Source: Desulfovibrionaceae bacterium (GTDB lineage: Bacteria > Desulfobacterota > Desulfovibrionia > Desulfovibrionales > Desulfovibrionaceae). Taken from it: a stretch of DNA of 5,549 nucleotides. Location: assembly GCA_017613475.1 (NCBI GenBank), contig JAGADT010000085.1, forward strand, positions 1 to 5,549, given 5' to 3'. The position numbers and the translations under genes were made by a program. Below the pieces are notes generated by a model, which made no database searches, was not told the DNA's origin, and was given only the letters and a program-made list of their open reading frames with translations. Shown here piece after piece: positions 1 to 4,679 of this stretch (the first letter of the stretch is position 1; each line of letters starts with the position of its first letter).

Positions 1-1419
1 ACGGAAGAAGAGCTTATGGAACGCTACCTTGAAGAAGGCACGCTTTCCGAGGAAGATCTTGCCGCCGGCTTACGCCGCGGCGTGATCAATGGAAGCCTTG
101 TTCCTGTTGTCGCAGGCGCGGCGCTTGAAAACAAGGGCGGCCGCCAGCTCCTGGATGCCATCCAGGCGCTCTTGCCTTCAGCCCTCGAGCGCCCTGAATG
201 GCTGGGGCAGGATGAAACCCTGCGCGCTTCTTCTGAGGACGAGCCAGCCGCCTGCGTGGTTTTCAAAACCCTGACGGATCCTTTCTCCGGGCAGCTGAGC
301 ATCATCCGCGTCCTGTCTGGCTCTGTCTCCAGTGATTCCGTGCTGCTCAACAGCCGCACCGGCGAAACGGAGCGCCTGGGCAGCCTCCTTTACCTGACGG
401 GAAAGAACCAGACCCCCTGCAAGGATGCGCTTGGTCCCGGCTCCATTGCCGCCGTGGCAAAGCTCAAAAATACGCACACCGGCGACGCCCTTTCTGATGA
501 CAAGGCGCCCTTTGCCGTGGTTATGCCCAAGCTTCCTCCCCAGCTCATTACCTTTGCCCTGGCTCCCAAGGAAAAGGGAGACGAAGACAAGGTGTACACC
601 GCTGTGCAGCGCCTTCTTGATGAAGATGTTATGCTTAAGCTTTCGCGTGATGCGGAATCCGGGGAAATTTTGCTTTCGGGCATGGGGCAGCTGCATATTG
701 AAACGTCCGTTGAGCGCGCCCGCCGCCGCTACAAAACAGACATTTTGCTGAAAACGCCCAAAGTGCCGTACCGCGAAACCGTGCGCGGCAAAACGCAGGT
801 GCAGGGCCGCCACAAGAAGCAGAGCGGCGGACGCGGGCAGTTTGGCGACTGCTGGATTGAAATGGAAGGCCTGCCCCGTGGTTCAGGCTATGTGTTTGAA
901 GACGGCATCGTGGGCGGCGTGATCCCCCGCCAGTACATCCCCGCCATCGACAAGGGCATTCAGGAAAGCGCGGCGCGCGGCTTCATTGCCGGCTACCCTG
1001 TGGTGGATTTCCGCGTCCGTGTGTATGACGGCAGCTACCATACCGTGGATTCTTCCGAAATGGCCTTTAAGGTTGCCGGATCGCTGGCGTTCAAGAAAGC
1101 CCTTGAAAATTTGAAGCCTGTTTTGCTGGAGCCTGTGGTTTTGCTGGCGGTTTCTGTTCCTGATGAATTCATGGGCGATGTCATCGGCGATCTTTCCTCC
1201 CGCCGCGGCAAGGTGCTGGGCTCAGATTCCCAGGGCGGCATTACGGAAATCAAGGCGCATGTTCCCATGAGCGAAATACTGCGCTACGCGCCGGACCTGC
1301 GTTCCATGACCGGCGGCCAGGGCGTGTTCACCATGGAGTTTGATCACTACGAAGAGGCTCCGGCCCCGGTGGTTGAGAAGGTCGTGGCGGAATACCAGAA
1401 GAACAAGGATGCAGAGTAG
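1..1419 (+). CDS. fusA: Elongation factor G-like translational GTPase (EF-G paralog), 5'-truncated by the window edge
   Basis: The reading frame is open from base 1 and ends at TAG 1417-1419, giving 472 residues. EF-G proteins are usually near 690 residues, so roughly the first 200 (the GTP-binding domain with its P-loop and NKxD motifs) lie outside the window; the first in-window ATG at 16 is internal. By window residue number, the end of the G domain reads through a LVPVVAGAA segment near 33-41. Domain II runs about 85-160 (DPFSGQLSIIRVLSG at 93-107). Domain III carries SGMGQLHIE at 226-234, domain IV has RHKKQSGGRGQFGD at 270-283 and the tip loop DGSYHTVDSSE at 343-353, and domain V has GDVIGDLSSRRGKV at 392-405. 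The family moves tRNA and mRNA through the cytoplasmic ribosome. The KKQSGGRGQFGD version of the domain IV motif and a diverged domain II recall EF-G2-type paralogs more than the housekeeping copy, so the symbol is given for the family, not for this paralog. No frameshift is seen. Confidence 0.95.
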   Translation, partial: TEEELMERYLEEGTLSEEDLAAGLRRGVINGSLVPVVAGAALENKGGRQLLDAIQALLPSALERPEWLGQDETLRASSEDEPAACVVFKTLTDPFSGQLSIIRVLSGSVSSDSVLLNSRTGETERLGSLLYLTGKNQTPCKDALGPGSIAAVAKLKNTHTGDALSDDKAPFAVVMPKLPPQLITFALAPKEKGDEDKVYTAVQRLLDEDVMLKLSRDAESGEILLSGMGQLHIETSVERARRRYKTDILLKTPKVPYRETVRGKTQVQGRHKKQSGGRGQFGDCWIEMEGLPRGSGYVFEDGIVGGVIPRQYIPAIDKGIQESAARGFIAGYPVVDFRVRVYDGSYHTVDSSEMAFKVAGSLAFKKALENLKPVLLEPVVLLAVSVPDEFMGDVIGDLSSRRGKVLGSDSQGGITEIKAHVPMSEILRYAPDLRSMTGGQGVFTMEFDHYEEAPAPVVEKVVAEYQKNKDAE

Positions 1420-1451
1420 CCGCTTTATTCTGCGTTCATGAATGAGATTTG

Positions 1452-1497
1452 ACGGGGCCCGTACGTCTGCCGCATGGCGGGTTCGGACCCCGTTTTT
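1452..1497 (+). terminator. Intrinsic terminator after the EF-G-like gene
   Basis: ACGGGGCCCG at 1452-1461 pairs with CGGACCCCGT at 1484-1493, giving ten positions with one C/A mismatch. The loop contains a second small stem (CCGC at 1470-1473 with GCGG at 1477-1480). A five-T run follows at 1493-1497. It lies 33 bases past the EF-G-like stop codon, where a rho-independent terminator is expected. Confidence 0.8.
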
Positions 1498-1506
1498 CTG
1501 CATTCA

Positions 1507-1576
1507 GTCCGCTGCCAGGATGCCATGCAGCGGACAGTAAGAAATCTCGCCGGAATCCCCTGGGATTTCCAGGGCG
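1507..1576 (+). other. Cluster of inverted repeats in the leader upstream of the Fe-S protein gene
   Basis: GTCCGCTGC at 1507-1515 is matched exactly by GCAGCGGAC at 1527-1535, an 11-base loop apart. Immediately after come three overlapping pairings that cannot form together. GAAATCTCG (1541-1549) can pair with TGGGATTTC (1561-1569) using two G-T wobbles. CCCTGG (1558-1563) pairs perfectly with CCAGGG (1569-1574). CGCCGGAATCCC (1548-1559) pairs with GGGATTTCC plus GGCG (1562-1576) with small bulges. None is directly followed by a T run, so they are not ordinary terminators. They could be a folded 5' leader for the gene at 1646 or operator dyads. I recognise no known riboswitch class, and no promoter is convincing anywhere in 1420-1645. 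Confidence 0.4.
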
Positions 1577-1631
1577 GATGCGCTTTCACCCCCGTTCTTT
1601 TTCTAACTTATGACATTGCGGCTGCTGCGCC

Positions 1632-1637
1632 GGGGAG
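1632..1637 (+). promoter_or_regulatory. Ribosome binding site choosing the ATG at 1646
   Basis: GGGGAG lies eight bases before ATG 1646. The in-frame ATG at 1610, which would add twelve residues, is preceded only by a pyrimidine-rich stretch with no Shine-Dalgarno match. The shorter start is therefore preferred. Confidence 0.7.
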
Positions 1638-1645
1638 AAATCACC

Positions 1646-2926
1646 ATGTCTCATCTTGCCCACCGTTCAGGCTATGCGGAGCTGGTTGACAGGCTGAACC
1701 GTTTTCCGCAGGGGGCGGCGCCTACAAAGACGCTGTACAGCATCCTGAAAATTCTTTTTTCAGAGCGCGAGGCGGAGCTTGTAGCCCTCCTGCCCATCAA
1801 GCCATTTACGGCTGCCCATGCCGCTGAAAACTGGAAAATGCCTCTTGCGGAAGCGCAGAAGGTGCTGGATACCCTGGCCGGAAGGGCGCTCCTGGTGGAT
1901 ATAGAGCAGGATGGGGAAATGACCTACTGCCTTCCGCCGCCCATGGCCGGCTTTTTTGAATTTGCCATGATGCGCACGCGCGGCGATATTGATCAGCATC
2001 TCCTTGCCCAGCTGTACTATCAGTACATGAATGTGGAGGAAGATTTTGTCCGTGACCTGTTTGTGGGTGGCGAGACGCCTTTTGTGCGGACCTTTGTGCA
2101 TGAGCCGGCGCTGCCGCCGGAGGGCATGGTCAGCATTCTGGATCACGAGCGGGCCACGGAGGTTATCCGCACGGCAAAGAGCCGCGGCATCAGCCGCTGC
2201 TACTGCCGGCATAAAATGGAGCACATGGGCCGGGCCTGCGACGCTCCGCAGGATATCTGCATGACGTTCAATACCAGCGCGGCATCGCTTATCAGGCATG
2301 GTTATGCGCGCGAGGTGGACGAAGCGGAATGCCTTGATTTGCTCCATCAGGCCTGGGATCATAATTTGGTGCAGTGCGGGGAGAATGCCCGCGAAAACAT
2401 CAATTTTATCTGCAACTGCTGCGGCTGCTGCTGCGAGGCCATGATCGCCGCCCGCAGGTTTGGGATGCTCCATCCCGTGGAAACATCCAATTTCCTGCCA
2501 GTTGTGGATGAAAGCAAGTGCACGGGCTGCGGCAAATGCGCCGCGGTCTGCCCCGTTGAGGCAATGGGCATTGTTTCAGCGAATGATCCCCATCGTGCGG
2601 GCAGGCGCAAGGCCAGGCTGGAAGCGTCGATTTGCCTTGGGTGCGGGCTGTGCGTGAAAAACTGCCCTGCCGGGGCACTGCGCCTTGAGCAGAGGGAGCG
2701 CCGCGTGATCACCCCGAGGGATTCCACGCACAGGGCCGTTGTGATGGCTATTGAACGGGGAAAGCTCCAGAATCTTATTTTTGATAACCGCGTGATGTGG
2801 AGCCACAGGGCCATGGCCGCCGTTCTTGGCGTCATCCTGCGCCTGCCCCCGCTGCGCCAGGTCCTGGCGCTGAAGCAGGTCAAGTCGCGGTATCTGGAAC
2901 GTCTGCTTGATAAGATGAAGGTGTAG
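1646..2926 (+). CDS. Cys-rich 4Fe-4S ferredoxin-domain protein with winged-helix-like N-terminus
   Basis: This is a 426-residue protein counted from ATG 1646. Residues about 26-98 are helical with a likely wing (TAAHAAENWKMPLAEAQKVL, then a strand pair ending in TYCLPPP), suggesting a winged-helix or related domain. PPMAGFFEFAMMRTRGDID follows at 97-115. A first Cys set is C185, C187, C198 and C205 (CYCRH, later ACDAPQDIC). A second, C256, C258, C259, C261, C262 and C263, forms CNCCGCCC. Two standard [4Fe-4S] ferredoxin motifs follow: CTGCGKCAAVCP at 292-303 and CLGCGLCVKNCP at 330-341. A basic, helical tail ends the chain. No signal peptide or clear membrane segment is seen, so it is probably cytoplasmic. 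The ferredoxin motifs support electron transfer or redox sensing; partner and reaction are unknown. I recall similar proteins in Desulfovibrio-like and other anaerobes annotated only as 4Fe-4S binding proteins. The gene stands alone between two terminators, so neighbours give no functional clue. Confidence 0.9.
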   Translation: MSHLAHRSGYAELVDRLNRFPQGAAPTKTLYSILKILFSEREAELVALLPIKPFTAAHAAENWKMPLAEAQKVLDTLAGRALLVDIEQDGEMTYCLPPPMAGFFEFAMMRTRGDIDQHLLAQLYYQYMNVEEDFVRDLFVGGETPFVRTFVHEPALPPEGMVSILDHERATEVIRTAKSRGISRCYCRHKMEHMGRACDAPQDICMTFNTSAASLIRHGYAREVDEAECLDLLHQAWDHNLVQCGENARENINFICNCCGCCCEAMIAARRFGMLHPVETSNFLPVVDESKCTGCGKCAAVCPVEAMGIVSANDPHRAGRRKARLEASICLGCGLCVKNCPAGALRLEQRERRVITPRDSTHRAVVMAIERGKLQNLIFDNRVMWSHRAMAAVLGVILRLPPLRQVLALKQVKSRYLERLLDKMKV

Positions 2927-2952
2927 CAGCATATTTTTTCTTGATGCGTTCC

Positions 2953-2980
2953 AATCCCCTGTGCCAGCGCAGGGGATTTT
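2953..2980 (+). terminator. Intrinsic terminator after the Fe-S protein gene
   Basis: AATCCCCTGTG at 2953-2963 pairs with CGCAGGGGATT at 2968-2978 over eleven positions with one T-G wobble, closing a four-base loop. It runs into TTTT at 2977-2980. It starts 26 bases past the stop codon at 2926. The stem is strong; the T run is short. Confidence 0.85.
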
Positions 2981-3290
2981 GCATTTTATGCGTATTGCCG
3001 CGGCAGCACGCGGACGTGCCTGGAAAGTGCCTGACCCGCGCATGGCTGAGCTGTTGTGCCTGGATGACTCAAAAGTTTTCCCCCACTGGTGGGAAAACAT
3101 GCCTTGGCCGGCTGCTCTTGTATTTTCTGCCTTTTATTCATGGCCAGCAACCATCTGCGCTGCATGGTAAAATTTACTTGCATTTTCCATACTGCTGATG
3201 CACGATATACCCTGCACATTCTATGTGATGCCAAAGTCTGCCAAGGTTTTTTGAGGGAGGCAGGTGAAAAATTTGCAGTGATTTTATAAC
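2981..3290. other. Intergenic stretch with small dyads and no convincing gene
   Basis: This stretch separates the Fe-S gene's terminator from the ribosome binding site of the next gene. It holds a perfect palindrome TGCCGCGGCA (2996-3005), a small hairpin GCACG/CGTGC (3006-3019), the dyad at 3075-3098 described separately, and CACAT/ATGTG (3215-3227). A 60-codon ORF at 2988-3170 starts eleven bases after an AGGGGA that is itself part of the terminator stem; I do not call it a gene. From about 3120 onward the sequence becomes visibly richer in A and T, as promoter regions often are. A pair TTTCCA (3184-3189) and TATACC (3206-3211), 16 bases apart, is only four of six in each box, so I do not annotate a promoter. 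Confidence 0.5.
3075..3098. repeat. Perfect 8-bp inverted repeat
   Basis: GTTTTCCC at 3075-3082 and GGGAAAAC at 3091-3098 are exact reverse complements with an eight-base spacer. Read on the minus strand the hairpin is followed directly by TTTT (complement of 3071-3074), the shape of a weak minus-strand terminator, although no minus-strand gene is seen upstream of it. It could instead be a protein binding dyad. Confidence 0.5.
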
Positions 3291-3296
3291 AAGGAG
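3291..3296 (+). promoter_or_regulatory. Ribosome binding site choosing a GTG start
   Basis: AAGGAG sits seven bases before GTG 3304, ideal spacing. An in-frame ATG at 3316 would be 19 bases away. The GTG start, adding four residues, is therefore chosen for the following gene. Confidence 0.75.
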
Positions 3297-3303
3297 ATAA
3301 TAC

Positions 3304-3696
3304 GTGGATACATATATGTTTGAGCAGGAAGACGGCACGCTTCTTGAATGCGAGGCTGTGCGCCTGTGCCGGATAAGTACGGAACGTCCCGATGGCCTGG
3401 GTTCCAGGCGCTGGCATCATCTTCAGCTTCTTAAAACGATAGAAGGGCAGTATGTGGCTGCCGTGCAGTATATCAGCTTTTGCCCGGGGGAACAGCCCAA
3501 AGGGTATGCCTGGCGTGGAGAGCCAGATTTTTTGCTGCGCAAAGTGAAATCCTTTGAGCCTGCAAAAGATGTAAAGAAACTTGGAGGGTCAGATAAAGGA
3601 TTCCTCATGGATGATATTAAGCAGGATATAAGCCAGCGTTTTCAGGCTGCTGCAAAGCAGTTGGCAGATCGTTTAGAGCAGGAATCTCAAGCCTGA
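3304..3696 (+). CDS. Hypothetical 130-residue protein, probable orphan
   Basis: It starts at GTG 3304 behind a strong AAGGAG and ends at TGA 3694-3696. I do not recognise the family. Residues 1-82 look strand-rich (DGTLLECEAVRLCRI, then QYVAAVQYISFCPGEQP and GYAWRGEPDFLLRKVKSF). A charged linker with KKLGGSDKG at 91-99 follows, then a likely amphipathic helix at about 102-127 with many Gln, Asp, Glu and Lys. Three cysteines (16, 22, 60) do not form a known metal motif. There is no signal peptide or membrane segment, so it is probably cytoplasmic. Codon use includes ATA, GGA, TCA and TTA more freely than the EF-G-like gene or tsaD in this window, which hints at a recent or lineage-restricted gene. 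It may be cotranscribed with the exported protein gene downstream, since no terminator-like hairpin with a T run lies between them. Confidence 0.75.
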   Translation: MDTYMFEQEDGTLLECEAVRLCRISTERPDGLGSRRWHHLQLLKTIEGQYVAAVQYISFCPGEQPKGYAWRGEPDFLLRKVKSFEPAKDVKKLGGSDKGFLMDDIKQDISQRFQAAAKQLADRLEQESQA

Positions 3697-3727
3697 GTTT
3701 CCGATGGAGATGCCCTTTTCTGGCTTA

Positions 3728-3778
3728 CAGGCGGCCAGGGGAAACGTCTTTTGGGGTGTATGTCCCCTTGGAAGCCTG
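3728..3778 (+). other. Long imperfect hairpin between the orphan gene and the exported protein gene
   Basis: CAGGC (3728-3732) pairs with GCCTG (3774-3778), a two-by-two internal loop (GG opposite AA) follows, and CCAGGGG (3735-3741) pairs with CCCCTTGG (3764-3771) with one bulged T. The loop is 22 bases and contains a further GGGG at 3753-3756 that could compete for CCCC. There is no T run after it, so it is not a terminator. It could be a processing or stability element in a transcript covering both flanking genes. Confidence 0.35.
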
Positions 3779-3921
3779 CGCGGGATGAAATAGTATTGAA
3801 GGAAGAGCGGATCAGGAACCTGGGGCAGAAAGTCAGGGGATTGGCGCTGGATGCAATGTTAGGGGAGCTTTATACGCCTGTGCCGCCGGCTTTTGTCCAG
3901 AACGGGAAGGAGAAGTCATGA
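3760..3921 (+). CDS. Possible 53-residue ORF overlapping the next start by ATGA
   Basis: ATG 3760 opens 53 codons to TGA 3919-3921, which overlaps ATG 3918 of the next gene as ATGA, the classic arrangement for translational coupling. The product is basic and helical in the middle (LKEERIRNLGQKVRGLALDA) and ends with TPVPPAFVQNGKEKS. The start is weakly supported: only GGGG lies three bases upstream, which is too close. A TTG at 3751 behind AGGGGA (3737-3742) is an alternative. The frame is the same as that of the gene ending at 3696 and is open right back to that stop. The Shine-Dalgarno of the next gene falls inside its last codons. I do not recognise a family. It may be a real small protein or chance. 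Confidence 0.3.
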   Translation: MSPWKPARDEIVLKEERIRNLGQKVRGLALDAMLGELYTPVPPAFVQNGKEKS

Positions 3922-4610
3922 AATACCGAATCTTGGCAGGCGTGCTTGCCTTGCTCCTTGTGTTTGCCGGGAGTTTCAACGCATCTGCGGACATACGCAT
4001 CCCGGAAGAAAATTGCATTGGGCAGTCTGGGGCCAGCGTGGCGCTTTCCGTATGCTATCCCCGTTTTGGCGTTCCAGCAATTGATGAGGATATCCGCAGC
4101 TGGGCTGAAGGTCTTGCCACGCAGTTCAGCCAGCGCTATGGCCGCGAAAGCATTCCCCCAAGCCATGTGCCGTACCAATTGGCGGCTGATTACCGTGCCG
4201 TGCGTTCTCCGTATGGACCAATCAGCGTGGTTTGGAAGATTGCGCGCTATACAGGAAGCGGGTTGGGAAAAATAGAGGTGTTCTCTGCCAATTACGAGTC
4301 GCTTACGGGGACTCCTCTTTCTTTGCTGGATATTTTTGGCAGCCTTGAGGATGCGCTTGCAGATATTGCGGCCTATGTCCAGCCCCGCATCGAGCATCGT
4401 CTTGAGGGAGCCTGCGCCGCTGGCTATAATGCGGATGGCCTGGGGCCTGAGGCAGATAATTACGGGACCTTTGCCGTTACTTCCAGCGGCCTGCGCTTTT
4501 ATTTTCAGCCTGGGCAGGTTGCTCCGCCGCAATGCGGCGTGCTAACGCAGGATGTGCCTCTTGCGGTATTTCGGAAGTGCTTGCCTGATACCCATTTATG
4601 GCGGCACTGA
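3918..4610 (+). CDS. Exported DUF3298/RsiV-like domain protein
   Basis: This 230-residue protein starts at ATG 3918 behind AAGGAG (3907-3912) with a five-base gap. Residues 1-24 form a clear signal peptide: MKYR, a hydrophobic core LLAL/LLVF type, then NASA before D25, so signal peptidase I cleavage after A24 is likely and the mature protein is periplasmic. There is no lipobox cysteine. The C-terminal half fits the DUF3298 pattern as I know it: GTPLSLLDIFGSLEDAL at 131-147, a helical stretch, NYGTFAVTSSGLRFYFQPGQVAPP at about 181-204 in pieces, and a closing LTQDVPLAVFRKCL. This fold occurs in RsiV-type anti-sigma factors and in PdaC-like wall enzymes, but here there is no membrane anchor, no anti-sigma segment and no catalytic deacetylase domain. 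The biochemical role is therefore unknown. Five cysteines (33, 46, 166, 206, 221) may form disulfides in the periplasm. A strong terminator follows. Confidence 0.8.
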   Translation: MKYRILAGVLALLLVFAGSFNASADIRIPEENCIGQSGASVALSVCYPRFGVPAIDEDIRSWAEGLATQFSQRYGRESIPPSHVPYQLAADYRAVRSPYGPISVVWKIARYTGSGLGKIEVFSANYESLTGTPLSLLDIFGSLEDALADIAAYVQPRIEHRLEGACAAGYNADGLGPEADNYGTFAVTSSGLRFYFQPGQVAPPQCGVLTQDVPLAVFRKCLPDTHLWRH

Positions 4611-4637
4611 GATAAGGGCAATGCATGATTACGTTGG

Positions 4638-4666
4638 AGCCAGCCGTATGACGGTTGGCTTTTTTT
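4638..4666 (+). terminator. Intrinsic terminator after the exported protein gene
   Basis: AGCCAGCCGT (4638-4647) pairs with ACGGTTGGCT (4651-4660), ten pairs with one G-T wobble, around the three-base loop ATG. A seven-T run follows at 4660-4666. It lies in the 69-base gap between convergent genes. The minus-strand reading has no T run after the stem, so it serves the plus-strand gene, not tsaD. Confidence 0.92.
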
Positions 4667-4679
4667 GTATGCGGCATGA

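Noticed and set aside
178..813. 211-codon open frame on the minus strand inside the EF-G-like gene
   Set aside because: It is antisense to a strongly conserved coding region and shows no domain. Long antisense frames are common opposite GC-rich genes.
1474..1689. 71-codon plus-strand frame across the leader region
   Set aside because: It begins inside the EF-G terminator, has no ribosome binding site, and runs out of frame into the Fe-S gene start.
2411..2434. TGC-rich stretch as a simple DNA repeat
   Set aside because: It encodes the CNCCGCCC block in a gene that is otherwise normal, so it is better treated as a protein motif than as a microsatellite.
1760..2473. 237-codon open frame on the minus strand inside the Fe-S protein gene
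   Set aside because: The plus strand carries clear ferredoxin motifs and a ribosome binding site. The antisense product is a low-complexity His/Ala-rich shadow.
3165..3182. Sigma-54-like promoter TGG...TTGCA
   Set aside because: The gap between the GG and GC elements is twelve bases instead of ten, which is not tolerated by sigma-54 promoters.
3285..3290. TATAAC as a -10 box
   Set aside because: It ends directly against the ribosome binding site, so a transcript starting from it would lack a usable leader, and no -35 box lies at the right distance.
3694..3696. TGA as a selenocysteine codon
   Set aside because: The nearby hairpin begins too far downstream and has the wrong shape for a bacterial SECIS. 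The protein end at this TGA looks natural, and the downstream sequence is no known selenoprotein.
3870..4532. 220-codon open frame on the minus strand opposite the exported protein gene
   Set aside because: The plus strand has a signal peptide, a good Shine-Dalgarno and a DUF3298-like pattern. The minus frame has none of these.
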